From Agapanthus africanus (Eukaryota > Streptophyta > Magnoliopsida > Asparagales > Amaryllidaceae): DNA of 64,000 bases. The stretch lies in NCBI GenBank assembly GCA_030015575.1, contig CM057347.1, positions 511,565,176 to 511,629,175 of the forward strand, in the 5' to 3' direction. A program made the translations under genes and the position numbers. Positions within the stretch are counted from its first letter, which is position 1, and each line of letters opens with the position of its first letter. Below the pieces are notes generated by a model. The model was not told where the DNA came from. It made no database searches and saw only the letters and a program-made list of their open reading frames with translations. Of this stretch, positions 12,193-25,340 are shown one piece after another.

Positions 12193-13085
12193 TGTAACAC
12201 CCCAGCACTGCTATACTATATTTTATTTGGGGTATTTCCAAATCTTGCGACAAATTCTTGATTATTATTGTTTTGGGTTGCGGATAGTGCATTTAGCAGC
12301 CGTGGTTATTATCCGACCCGACCCGTATGTTTGAAACCCATCATGGTTCAAGATTACATCAAATATATGCTAGTAACGAGTATCCATGCAAATCTAGATA
12401 TTATACACATATAATATATTCCACATATCTTTTAATAATATAAAATAAAAATCAAATAACATATTTTAACATCTAGCCTTGCATGTCATCACACCCCATA
12501 TCATATGGTTGCGTCCATATATCATGTTCATGTCCTAATTGTTAAAACAGACTCGTTTTGATCGCTACGTATATTTACGTAGATCTAAACTTGGGGGTAT
12601 ACATTTTTATTGACATGACATCGCATTATGGTTTAAACTTTTACGTGTATTCTCCGTATTGAAAAACTAGATTTTTAGAAAAGATCGGGGTAATATTCGA
12701 AATAATCGGATATTAGCTATAAAATCCTATAAAATATATTATAATATTTCTATATAACCAAAGTGTTAAACAAATATAATATAAATATATTCATTAAACT
12801 AATATATATAATCTCACTCTCCCTCCACTGTATCTCTCTCTAAATAATTATATATATATCATATAATAATTTCTCTCCCCCCACTCTGTCTCTCTCTCTC
12901 TAAATAATTGAAAAACCCTAACCCGCTCCTTCGTCGCCGCCGTTCACTCCCGACCTCGTCCTCACCATCACCGTCCTCGTCGTCGTCACCACCACCTCCA
13001 TCTCCTCTCCTCTTCTTCTTCCCGACATCCCGAACATCGCCTGCACCAACTTCCCCGACCTAAGAAACCCATCACCCACCGCCTG

Positions 13086-16000
13086 TGTAGCACCCTAGTT
13101 TATTTATACCAGTTCTTTTGGGTATTTCTTTATTTATGGCTATTTCTTGATTTATTGTGTTTTGGGTGCGAATAGTGTAATTGGTATCTGTGTTTGCATC
13201 CGACCTGACCTGCATGCTGGAAACTCGTCTTAATTCATGTTCATGATTTATCCCGGCTAGTTATGAGAATCCGTGCATTTTCATGTTGTATAACTGCATT
13301 ATATCTGGCATCTGCATTTTTTTAATATAAAATATAAAGTCAAATAAATTATTTTAAAAATATCTAGCATGACCTGTATCATACCCCTAACCCTGCTGTG
13401 GCATCCGTACATCGTGTTCTTGTTTCGTTCAATGAAACTGACTCGTTTGGATAGCTATGTGCACGCTACGTGTATCCGTGTTTGGGGGTATGCATTTTCG
13501 TTACCGGGATATCCTATTTAGGTTTTGGTTGATACATATATTATCCGTATTTTCAAACCGTAATTTTAGACCCGACCCGGACGTGTTTTGGAGTATTTTT
13601 GTATTAACCAGAAAACCTATATATTTAATATTATATTCTTAATATATTCTAAATCAGTTATATATACGAATGTATAGGTTTTTTAAAAATATATATTTAA
13701 AATATTTTACTTAAATCAAATCCTAACTAAACACAGATACTCTCTCTCTCTTCTCTCTATACATATTATATAAATATAATATATTATATTCTTGACCTAA
13801 ATATATTTCATAAGCCATGCACTCACTGTTCTCTCTCTCTCTTCTTTTCACTCGTTTTCTTTTTCTCCCGCCTCGCGAAACCCAAACCCATGCCATAGCC
13901 TTCGCTCGCCTCACCGCCGCCGTCGCCTCCACCCTTGACTTTGCTTCATCCTTTCCATCGCCTTCTCCTCCACAATCACCTCCTTCCTCGACTTCACCTC
14001 CTCTCCGCTCCACATCCCCGCATCAACCCATGAATCCGAGCACTCCGACTAAACCTACGATCACTGCAACCTTCACCGCACCTATCACCTCGCCGTAGAA
14101 CACCTCATCCCGGCCTCGTCACCTTCCTCATCCTCTCTCTCCCGACCTCTGCGAACCCCGACAACCCCAAGCCAAGCCAACCCAAGAAAAATCATCACCG
14201 CCTTGCCGGCACCCTCACGTCACCGGAGCTCCGACCCCGCCGACCTCACGCCCTCATCACCGCGACCTACTCCATCTTCCTCTCCCTCCAACCCGACACC
14301 ACTGCAAGCCCGATCCCAAGAACCCAAGAAACCCCCACTGCCTTGCCGTAAACCTAGCCGTCGACGGCCCATCGTCGACGTCACCCCCTTGCCACCTCTT
14401 CTGACCCCAGAGCATGGAACCCCAGAGCACCAACCTTTCTTCTTCTTCTTTCTTCTCTTTTCTTCTTCTTGGATTCTTGTTTCCGGTCACCGCCGTAGCC
14501 GTGCCGTAGCCGACGATCCAGGCGACCCAGTGTACGTCCCCTGCCAGTGTGGTTACGTTCTTGCTTTGCCTAGTTCTGTTCTGTGCGCCGTGTATGCATT
14601 ACGACGTTTACCTGACGTCGGACGCTGCGTTTACACCCGGTCAAGAGATTCGTTCAGGCAAGTTTACCTTGCTCAATGCTATGATACATATTTTGCATAC
14701 ATATGAATAAAAATATTACATGTTGATTGCATTGTACATCCATATTATTATTTTACTGTTTTCGGATATCTGTACGCATCCATATCATTAATTACATATC
14801 TGGTTGCATGCAAGTTAGCTTGATACAGGCTATATTATTATACTCGCATCTATATTAATAAGAATATTGCATGTTTATGGTATTGTACATCCATATTATA
14901 GTTTTACCGTTTTCCGATATCCATTAGCATCCGTATCATTTATTATATATCTAGTTGCATGCTAGATCACATTATTTCATGTTACTGTTATATTAACACC
15001 CCATGTTTGATAATGTGCATCATGCGTAGTCATGAAGTTGTAGATATAATGCCTGATAGATATTTATGCATCCGTGTTTTACTGTGCATCCGTACTTTTA
15101 TCGTGCATCCGTACTTGCTACAGTTTTATTATGAGCATCCATTTGATACATGTGCACTACCTGACATGACCTGATACACCCCTGCTTGAATTGATACCTG
15201 ATCCTGTTACTAATGCTGACAATCCTGACTTGTCCCGACGGACGTATCCTGTTGTCTATTCAGACAAAACCTGTACCTGCTTGATCTTGTGTTGGCATTA
15301 GCTCCAGACTTATCAATACCTGATTTGAACACATAACTTTGGGGGTAAGGGGAAATCAAGAATGTAACCGAACGTAACTCAAAGGGCTATTATATTGTTT
15401 GCCGTATTTCCGGGCGTTACGGAAAAACCATGTTACCGTGGTCCCGTGGAGAATGAACGGGGCATATACTGAATAATCATGTTACCGTGGTCCCGTGGGG
15501 AATGAATGGGGCATGGTCTGATGGGTTACGATGAGGATTATATTAATTGATTTCGAAGACTTTAGAATAGATAACCTAGTAGTATAGTTTAGATTACTCA
15601 CTGCACTTCACCTGCACGTATACATTTCTCTGTTCCATATCCATGTTACTGGTTATATTCGTGTTATCGTTTATACTCATGCCTGCATATCTCGTGTATC
15701 CTGTTCATTTATTATTGTTTGATATTATGACGCACTGACATCTGGGTTTTGCATGGCCCAGATCCTTTACCTCTTTCGCAGGCCGATCAGGAGTATTTCA
15801 GCCGACAGGCCGAGCAGTGAGGATCCTGTTAGTATCTAGTTTAGTTTAGTTTTATTTCCGTACTTTCATTTCCTGTTGTTAGCCCGTATTTGGGACGCAC
15901 TTTCCAGATGTTATTATTTATTGGATTTATTGCTTCCGCATATTATTTCTTGACTCGTTTATTCTGGCATATGGACTTGTACTAGATAGTTTATTTTTAT

Positions 16001-16128
16001 TTCTACTGTTCTTGATATCTTATAGACAGCCGTAATGTGTCTGTGGAGGGATGTTTCCTAACCACAGGTTGCATGGTTGGCTCTGTTACATGCCGATCTT
16101 AGTGCACTCTGGGACGCGGGGTGTGACA
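13086..16128 (+). repeat. 5' LTR of element B
   Basis: Begins TGTAGCACCC and ends GGTGTGACA, immediately before the primer site. It is 3043 bases long and matches the 3' LTR of B from end to end around the CACTA insertion. The C-rich 13860-14650 stretch and the TTC-rich tract (about 14435-14475) give Pro/Ser-rich ORFs that look like by-products of composition. Confidence 0.9.
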
Positions 16129-16137
16129 GGGTTTGTT

Positions 16138-16150
16138 TGGTATCAGAGCT
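16138..16150 (+). other. Primer binding site of B (initiator tRNA-Met)
   Basis: TGGTATCAGAGCT lies 9 bases after the 5' LTR end and matches the 3' end of plant initiator tRNA-Met, the usual primer of this clade. Confidence 0.9.
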
Positions 16151-16604
16151 ATAGGATTTAGGTTAATCGGGTTTGATTCTTTTGTAGTTGGGTATTGGAC
16201 CCAATACACGAATCATAATACCCGTAATTAGGAACATATCCTGCCATATTGTTATCGTGATTCTTAAATCATATCTTTCTCTTGACCCTTATCTTGACGA
16301 TATGCAAGCAACTTTGCATCTCGACTTAAATCCTTCTGGTTTCCTACTGTTTCTCTCTATTCTGATACTAGGATTTGGGCGACTTGAACGGAGTTATGTG
16401 ATTGTAACTATGAACTGCAGCATGGTTAGAATGCGATACTCTATTTAAGTAACTTGGAGTCCTAGTCTTGATTCATTTCCTTGTTTTAAGGCCATTGTAT
16501 TATCTTGCTTCTCTCGGTTTCATTGCTTACCAGTTTATGTTTTATCGCAAGTTTTGAATCTTGTTTACCATACCGATCCTCTTCGGTGTCTTGGTTTCAG
16601 GATC

Positions 16605-17615
16605 ATGGCGGATAGAGAACTGCAATCGTACCAGAGGCGTGTTGATGATGGCGCATTGCTTGGAGTAATTCGTGGGATGCTGGAGAACCAGAAGCGGCAA
16701 ACCGAGATAAATCAGCGGCAAGCCGAGACTTTTCAGGAAGGTTTGCGGACCGTCCAGCAGTCCGTAAATACTGTTGCAGCCAAACCAGTACAACGTGTGG
16801 GTACCGTGGCGGATTTCAGGAGACTTGGTCCGTCCACTTTCACTGGTTTGGAGGAGCCGTTGCCAGCGGAACAGTGGCTAGTCGATACGGAGAATCTGCT
16901 CGTTGCAGCACAGATTCCGGAGGACCAGAGAGTGGATGTTGTACGCATCCAATTGGTGGACTATGCCTATGAGTGGCGGCTTGTGGAAGAGACCCGTTTG
17001 CCCAAGCCGATCAGTTGGGCAACTTTCTCGCAGAGTTTCTTGGAGAAGTTCTTTCCACAGACTACACGGGAGGAAATGGAAGAAAGATTTATCAGTCTGA
17101 AGCAGAATGGCGGATCCGTGGATGCGCATGCGGCTGAGTGGACATGTCTCAGCCGATTCGCGGGACCTTTGGTGGCCAAAGAAGTTGATAGGGCACAAAG
17201 GTTTATGCGCAGTTTGGACGTGGAAATCCAGAGGCACATTATATCTCTGGGATTGACCACTTTCTCGCAAGTTCTTAAAGCAGCCAGAGAGCAGCAGAGC
17301 TTATCAATGAAGACAAGGGGTACACAGCAGCAGGCAGTTGTGGTACGAAAGCCGGTGTTTACGCTGAACCGAGCGCCTATACGCAGAGATATTCCGGTGA
17401 ATCGACATGGTGTTGTACCTATGAAGAGGCCCATCGCGCCCGAGCAGAAAGGAAGAGTGTTTTGCGACTACTGCCAACGATCGGGTCACTTCTGGAGAGA
17501 TTGTCGAAGAAGACTTAGACTTTGTCTTATTTGCGGATCAGCTGATCATACCATTGATACTTGTCCGTCGAAGCTACGTTTGAAGGAAGATACTCAGAAG
17601 CCACCACAAAAGTAG
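16605..17615 (+). pseudogene. Gag of element B
   Basis: Ty3 gag with start MADRELQSYQ at 16605; an in-frame upstream start at 16554 is less likely because the family begins at the short MADRE-like sequence after a long leader. The retrotransposon gag domain (about 16790-17280, PSTFTGLEEPLPAEQWL) is followed by two zinc knuckles, CDYCQRSGHFWRDC and CLICGSADHTIDTC, both C-x2-C-x4-H-x4-C. This part reads as one long ORF of 337 residues, but the element as a whole is broken. Confidence 0.88.
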
Positions 17616-17639
17616 ATCCAGGGGTATAAGCAGATTACT

Positions 17640-20600
17640 CAGGGACCTAATCAAGCTCGAGCGTTTACTCTGACGGCCGAAGAGGCCAAGGCTTCAGGGG
17701 AAGTCGTTTCAGGTATCCTACTTGTTCATGATTTTCCCGCATTAGCATTATTTGATTCTGGTGCATCCCATTGTTTTATGTCGTCCAAGTTTATTGCTGC
17801 ACACTTGATTGCTTGCACGGCCCTGTCTTATTGTTGGGACATACACACTGGGAATGGGAAGATTATATCTTGTAGTGAATGCAAAGATTGTTCAGTTGTT
17901 ATCTACGGACGGGAGTTATTTGCAGATTTCTTGGTGATCGATTCCGGCAGTTATGATGTTATCTTGGGAATGGAATTTCTGGGCACTTTCCACGCTCACA
18001 TTGATTGTAGAGCAAAGAAAGTGATTTTCCAGATTCCCGGACATCCGGAATTTGTTTTCGCTGGAGTTAGCAGTTCTGTCGGGCCAGTCGAGTTTAGGGC
18101 TAGGCCGACAAGCGTCGTTCTTTCGTCGATGGAAGTTAATAGGAGGAAGCGCCTGCTATAGTTCGAGAGTTTATGGATGTGTTCGAGAACATCTCGGGTT
18201 TACCGCCAAAACGAGATGTGGAGTTCACGATCGATCTTGTTCCTGGTGCAGCGCCAATCTTAAAAGCGTATTATCCAATGGCACCAGTAGAGTTGGAAGA
18301 GGTAAAGAAGCAGGTTACCGAATTGCTAGAGAAGGGTTGGATTCGAAGCAGTAATTCACCTTGGGGAGCTCCAGTTCTTCTAGTTAAGAAGAAAGATGGC
18401 ACGCGGAGGATGTGTATCGATTATCGAGAATTGAACCGGGTGACTATTAAGAATAAGTACCTGATCCCTCACATTGGCGAATTATTCGAGCAACTCAGTG
18501 GCGCGAGGGTATTCTTGAAGCTGGATTTACGGTCCGGATATCATCAAGTTTGAGTTAAATCAGAAGATATTTGCAAGACTGCGTTCCGAACTCGATATGG
18601 ACATTACGAGTATTTAGTGATGCCATTCGGAGTCACGAACGCACCGGCGATATTCATGGACTTGATGAACCGAATCATTTCATCGTTCTTGGACCAGTTT
18701 ATTGTGGTGTTCATCGATGATATTTTGGTCTACTCAAGGAGCCTAGAAAAGCATGCAGAACACTTGGGGATCGCACTGCAGACATTGAGGCAAGAAAGAT
18801 TATATGCAAAGATGAGCAAGTGCGAGTTTTGGCTTGAAGAAGTAAAGTTTTTGGAGCATGTCATATCCAGAGATGGAATCGCCGTTGATCCTGAGAAGAT
18901 TGTAGCAGTTCAAGATTGGCCGATTTCGAAGAACGTAGCAGAGATTAGAAGTTTTCTTGGACTTGCCGGATCTTATAGAAGGTTCATGGAGAATTTTGCT
19001 CGCTTAGCTGAGCCTTTGACCAAGCTTACGCGAAAGGAGGTACTGTTCGTATGGACGGATAGTTGTGCGTCAGCTTTTGAGGCGTTGAAGCAAAGGTTGA
19101 TAACCGCTCCTATTTTGACCGTACCAGACGGTTCCGAAGGATTGGTGATTCAAAGCGACGCATCTGGGAAAGGTTTGGGATGTGTTTTGATGCAGCATGA
19201 GAAGGTTATAGGCATCGAGACAGTTGAAGACCCATGAGAAGAATTACCCAACTCATGATTTGGAGCTTGCAACAGTGATTTTCGCTTTGAAGGTTTGGAG
19301 ACACTACTTACTGGGCGAAAGGGTCAAAGTATTCACCGATCACAAAAGCCTAAAGTATGTGTTCACGTAGAAAGAGCTTAATATGAGGCAGCGTAAATGG
19401 TTGGAGCTGATGGCTGACTATGATCTTGATCTCAAGTATCATCTGGGGAAAGTTAATGTAATGCCGGATGCGCTTAGTCGGTTGCCAGCAATTCGGATGT
19501 TGACTGCACAGAAGGAGCTTATTGAAGATTTTCGGAGATTCAAGTTGGAGATTGTGTTACCGCATTCTTCAGGACAGTTGATGCAGCTGCAAATACAGTC
19601 ATCATTGATCGATAATATAAAAGAAGCGCGGCCACAGGACCCACGATTGCAGAAGTTTTGAGAACAGGTTGAAGCGGGACTTCGAACAGACTTGTTGATT
19701 CATGAAGATGGTTCGTTGCGATTTGGTAGCCGTTTGTGTGTGCCGAAAGGAGACATTCGTGAAGAAGTTATGAAGGAGGCACACCGCATATTCTGTATAT
19801 CCAGGAGGCACGAAGATGTACCGTGATCTACGACAGTATTTCTGGTGGGAAGGCATGAAAAGGGAGATTGCTTGTTTTGTAGCGAAGTGCTTGGTGTGTC
19901 AGCAAGTTAAGGCTGAACATCAAAGGGTAGCTGGTTTATTGCAACCACTTCCTATTCCTCAATGGAAGTGGGAACATATAACTATGGATTTCGTGATAGT
20001 TTTACCGCGGAGTCCAAAGGGTAACAATGCAATTTGGGTGATTGTTGATCGATTGACCAAGGCAGCTCATTTCATACCGTTTCGAGTTGGTCAGTCGACG
20101 GAAGCGTTAGCAGAACGGTACATGCAGAAGATTGTGAGATTGCATGGAGTACCTGTGAGCATCGTTTTCGATCGTGATACCCGATTCTTATCGTACTTCT
20201 GGAGGAGTTTACAGGAAAGTTTGGGAACGCGATTGAAGTTTAACACTGCTTATCATTCCCAGACAGATGGCCAGTCGGAGAGAACGATCCAAACTCTTGA
20301 AGACATGTTGAGAGCTTGCATGTTAGACTTCAAGGGCTCGTAGGAGGATCATCTATACTTGGTGGAGTTTTCTTATAATAACAGCTTTCAGGTGACTATT
20401 CAGATGGCTCCATTCGAAGCATTGTATGGTCGCAAGTGTCGCTCACCCGTTTGTTGGGACGATGTTGGAGAGCGAAGATTGTTGGGACCGGATTTGATCA
20501 TGCAAACCGTGGAGAAAGTTAATACTATCCGGAATCACATGAAGGCAGCACAAGATCGGCAGAAGAGTTGGGCCGATACATCGAGAAGACCTCTAGAGTT

Positions 20601-21024
20601 CGCTATTGGTGATCTTGTATTCTTGAAGATATCACCGGCTAGAGGAGTAATTCGTTTTGGAAGTCGAGGCAAGCTTAGTCCTCGATTCGTGGGGCCTTTG
20701 GATATTATTGAGCGTGTTGGAGAAGTGGCTTATCGATTGGCTTTACCACCATCTTTGGCAAGTGTTCATGATGTGTTTCATGTATCTCAACTCCGTAGGT
20801 ATGTTCGAGATGAAACACACATCCTGGATCTTTCGGAGCTAACTGTAAGGGAGGATTTGACCTATGAGGAACGACCGACATTGATTGTTGATCGAAGAGA
20901 AAAGGTCCTCAAGAACAGGGTTATCCCGCTCGTACTTGTTTCATGGGGGAATCGCTCGCACGGAAAATCAACTTGGGAACGAGAAGACAAGATTCGACAG
21001 AAGTTTCCACACCTCTTCTCATAG
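17640..21024 (+). pseudogene. Pol of element B (protease, RT, RNase H, integrase, chromodomain)
   Basis: Domains in order are an aspartic protease around 17700-18030 (FDSGASHCF), reverse transcriptase around 18180-18900 ([11 protein letters not shown] near 18715), RNase H around 19020-19480, integrase around 19700-20700 (zinc-binding region, then the core with YHSQTDGQSER), and a C-terminal chromodomain-like end around 20800-21024 (LVSWGNRSHGKSTWERED). Order and motifs place it in the chromovirus branch. The coding region is interrupted about half a dozen times and is a fossil. Confidence 0.88.
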
Positions 21025-23390
21025 TTTCATGTTTGTTTATCTTTTCTTGTTCCTGGAATTTCGAGGACGAAATTCTTTTTATAGTTGGGTATAATGTAAC
21101 ACCCTAGTTCATTTATACCAGTTCTTTTGGGTATTTCTTTATTTATGGCTATTTCTTGATTTATTGTGTTTTGGGTGCGAATAATGTAATTGGTATTTGT
21201 GTTTGCATTCGACCTGCATGCTGGAAACTCGTCTTAATTCATGTTTATGATTTATCCCGGCTAGTTATGAGAATCCGTGCATTTTCATGTTGTATAACTA
21301 CATTATATCTGGCATCTACATTTTTTAATATAACATATAAAGTCAAATAAAATATTTTAAAAATATCTAGCATGGCCAGTATCATACCCCTAACCCTGTT
21401 GTGGCATCCGTACATCGTGTTCTTGTCTCGTTCAATGAAACAGACTCGTTTGGATAGCTACGTGCACGCTACGCGTATCCGTGTTTGGGGGTATGCATTT
21501 TCGTTACCCGGATATCCTATTTTGGTTTTGGTTGATACGTATATTATCCGTATTTTCAAACCGTAATTTTAGACCCGACCCGGACGTGTTTTGGAGTATT
21601 TTTGTATTAGCCAGAAAACCTATATATTTAATATTTTATTCTTAATATATTCTAAATCAGTTAGATATACGAATGTATAGGTTTTAAAAAAAATATATTT
21701 AAAATATTTTACTTAAATCAAATCCTAACTAAACAGAGATCCTCTCTCTGTCTCTCTCCTCACTATACATATTATATAAATATATTATATTATATTCTTT
21801 ACTTAAATATATTTCATAACCCATGCACTGTTCTCTCTCTCTCTTTTCTTCATCACTCGTTTTCTTTTTCTCCCGCCTCGCGAAACCCAAACCCATGCCA
21901 TAGCCTTCTCTCGCCTCACCGTCGCCGTCGCCTCCACCCTTGACTTCGCTTCATCCTTTCCATCGCCTTCTCCTCCACAATCACCTCCTTCCTCGACTTC
22001 ACCTCCTCTCCGCTCCACATCCCCACATCAACCCATGAACCCCGAGCACCCCGACGAAACCCACGATCACTGCAACCTTCACCGCACCTATCACCTCGCT
22101 GTCGAACACCTCACCCCGGCCTCGTCACCTTCCTTATCCTCTCTCTCCCGACCTCTGCGAACCCCGACAACCCCAAGCCAAGCCAACCCAAGAAAAACCA
22201 TCACCGCCTTGCCGGCACCCTCATGTCACCGGGGTTCTGACCCCGCCGACCTCACGCCCTCATCACCGCGACCTACTCCCTCTTCCTCTCCCTCCAACCC
22301 GACACCACTGCAAGCCCGACCCCAAGAACCCAAGAAACCCCCACTGCCTTGCCGTAAACCTCGCCGTCGACGTCACCCCCTTGCCACCTCCTCTGACCCG
22401 AGAGCATGGAACCCCAGAGCACCGGCCTTTCTTCTTCTTCTTCTTCTTCTTCTTTCTTCTTCTTCTTCTTTCTTCTTCTTGGATTGTTGTTTCCGGTCAC
22501 CGCCGGAGCCGTGCCGTAGCCGACGATCCAGGCGACCCAGTGTACATCCCCAGCAGCGTGGTCGCGTTCTTGCTTTGCCTAGTTCTGTTCTGTGCGCCGT
22601 GTGTGCATTGCGACGTTTACCCGACGTCGGACGCTGCGTTTACACCCCGTCGAGAGATTCGTTCAGGCAAGTTTACCTTGTTACATGCTATGATACATAT
22701 TTTGCATCCATATGAATAAAAATATCACATGTTGACTGCATTGTACATCCATATTATTGTTTTACTATTTTCGGATATCTGTACGTATCCATATCATTAA
22801 TTACATATCTGGTTGCATGCAAGTTAGCTTGATACAGGATATATTATTATACTCGCATCTATATTAATAAGAATATTGCATGTTTATGGTATTATGCATC
22901 CATGTTACAGTTTTACCGTTTTCCGATATCCATTCGCATCCATATCATTTATTATATATCTAGTTGCATGCTAGATCACATTATTTCATGTTACTATTAT
23001 ATTAACACCCCATGTTTGATAATGTGCATCATGCGTAGTCATGGAGTTGTAGATGTAATCCCTGATAGATATTTGTGCATCCGTGTTTTACTGTGCATCC
23101 GTACTTTTATCGTGCATCTGTACTTGCTACAGTTTTATTATGAGCATCCGTTTGATACATGTGCACTACCTGACATGACCTGATACACCCCTGCTTGACT
23201 TGATACCTGATCCTGTTACTAATGCCGACAATCCTGACTTGTCGTCCCGACAGACGTATCCTGTTGTCTATTCAGAAAAAACCTGTACCTGCTTGATCCT
23301 GTGTTGGCATTAGCTCCAGACTTATCAATACTTGACTTGAACACATAACCTTGGGGGTAAGGGGAAATCAAGAATGTAACCGAACGTAAC

Positions 23391-23600
23391 CACTACTAAA
23401 ATAGGGAGTTGCCTCTACGGATATTGAAATCCGTAGGGGCAGATTTATTTTGGCCCTATGGATTAGTCCGTAGGGCCAGACGGTTGCCCCTACGGTCCCA
23501 AACGTTTAATTTAAAAATATTAAATCGTAATTTGTTATTTGCCCCTATGGAGCCGCAAACCAAGAACCTACGGACTAATCCGTAGGGGCATCTAAATATG
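23391..23600. repeat. CACTA left terminal inverted repeat and subterminal array
   Basis: After CACTACTAAAATAGGGAG come repeated ATCCGTAGGGGCA/TGCCCCTACGG motifs in both directions (about 23408-23595), several arranged as short inverted pairs. Confidence 0.88.
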
Positions 23601-23802
23601 GATTTAATAAAATGGCACATAATTTCCCTACGCTGATTATCTCCTCTCTCTCGCTCGAGCGCGCGAAACTCCCAAATCCCCTTTTCTCGTCGCCGCGTCG
23701 CCGATCTCGCCGATCTCGTCGCCGTTCTCTCTCTCTCGTTCCCGATCTCGTCGCCGTTCTTCCTTGTCGCCGATTGCATCGATTGTCTCCTCCACCAAAC
23801 AT
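23601..23802 (+). promoter_or_regulatory. Probable promoter-proximal region and 5' leader exon of the CACTA gene
   Basis: After the subterminal array comes a C/T-rich stretch with repeats of GTCGCCGATCTC (about 23690-23775), ending in AAACATGTAAGTAA. The donor GTAAGT at 23803 suggests a leader exon ending at 23802, with the downstream protein exons reached across a long intron. The position matches the usual transcription start region of CACTA elements. No cDNA support. Confidence 0.45.
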
Positions 23803-23844
23803 GTAAGTAATTAAATCTTCAATTAAAGAAATTTTTGATTATTT

Positions 23845-24180
23845 TAGGGCGCTAAGGTTTAGGGTTTGGCGATGAGGGTTAGGGTTGGGCATCGGTTTGG
23901 GTTAGGGTTAGGGTTGGGGTTGCGGTTGGGGCTGGGGTTGCGGTTGGGGTTGGGGTTCGGCTAGGGTTGCGGTTAGGGTTGGGGTTGGGGTTAGGGTTAG
24001 GGTTGGGGTTCGGCTGGGGCTGGGGCTAGGGTTACGGTTAGGGTTAGGGTTGGGGTGGGTTTGGCTGGGGCTGGGGCTGGGGTTAGAGTTAGGGTTAGGG
24101 GGTTAGGGTGGGTTTGGCTGGGGCTGGGGTTGGGGTTAGGGTTAGGGTTAGGGTTGCGGTTGGGGTTCGGGTTGGGGATT
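23845..24180 (+). repeat. Degenerate telomere-like repeat tract inside the CACTA element
   Basis: More than 300 bases are made of TTAGGG, TTGGGG, CTGGGG, TTGCGG and TTCGGG hexamer variants, including short perfect runs of TTAGGG. On this strand it is G-rich. It lies in the presumed first intron, directly downstream of the leader exon. Confidence 0.88.
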
Positions 24181-25340
24181 AGTGCTAAAGTGATGAAGGA
24201 TTAGTGCTGTTTATATTGAAGATGAAGGCTTTTTTGATTTTTGTTGTTTAGAGCTGGAAAGGGTTTTGGTTCTTTAATTAGCAACATGTTTTCTCTACTG
24301 TTTGCAGCATCATTTATGAACGTGTTTTTGTTGTTGTTGTATTCAATCAATGAGTTTAGGTGAGGATACGGTGAGCATGTGGGCTGTTCTCAGTACTTTC
24401 TCAGATATTGATGCTACTTGTATAGGGGGGAAATCCATCCAAGGGCTATCTAAGGGCTTGCACCATGCAAGCCTTATATAGTAGTTCTTCTCATCTGCCA
24501 TTGCTTTCAAATTGTTTGATATTCAAAATGCTTCTGTCAAAAAAATATTTGTTCATCTCTCTGAACAAGTAAGTCGTACTAAATTAGTAAAGAACGGATT
24601 CAAGGAATGCATCAAGACGGGTCGAATAGACAAACCACCCACTTGGATCTCGTGATTCACTTTAGGGAGGTGAATCTTCAGCACCAATCCTTCATCACAA
24701 AGGATTGAATCTTTAGCACTAATCCTTCATCATAAAAACCCAAAATATGCATCTTGGTTCTTTAATGCTCAATTTTTCATATATCTTATTCTCAAGTTGC
24801 AACTTGCAAGTAACTAAGCAAGTATTTTTTTATAAGATTAAAATCATGTTATATCAGTTACTGTATATTTTATTTAAATACTTCGTATAGTCTATGTGAC
24901 GAGAAGATTCAATTGTATGATAACCGATAGAAGCCTTACCGCCGACAGCCGAAACACACACATACAACAAGAATACACAACAGACACATCATTAGAGAGT
25001 GATTCAAGATGTTCAAGTTAAAACCAATATATGATACTCGATGATAATATGAAACTTTCATATTCTCATCGATACTCATATATGAAACTAAAAGCGCCAT
25101 TTAGTCCCCGTCTATCGGTTAACATACGTTCGATGTTCGTCGTGACATAGAACTATTCGAAAGACGGGTTGTCTTCAGCCGATCATGAAGTTACGTGGGT
25201 TAGAAATGATATCGATGATGAAATCCAAGTAGATATGTTTAATGCGCCCATGAAACGAAAAAGGTTATCAGTAATGTTATATTATTACTTCACATTTTAC
25301 GATCTATACATATATAGTCAATACTTGTAATGATTGTCTA
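24181..25340 (+). other. CACTA interior, no coding exon recognised
   Basis: AT-rich sequence between the telomere-like tract and the first recognised protein exon. A direct repeat around 24630-24735 (AATCCTTCATCA, twice) and the segment 25080-25260 are the only notable points. It is probably intron of the CACTA gene or remains of lost coding sequence. Confidence 0.4.

Noticed and set aside
14203-14706. 167-aa Pro/Ser-rich ORF, and its 226-aa counterpart at 22035-22715
   Set aside because: Both lie in the LTRs of B, arise from C-rich leader-like sequence, and differ in reading because of TTC-tract length changes; no domain is visible.
20657-20842. Alternative-frame ORFs across gag and pol of B and A
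   Set aside because: Shadows of the Ty3 coding frames, with no independent motifs.
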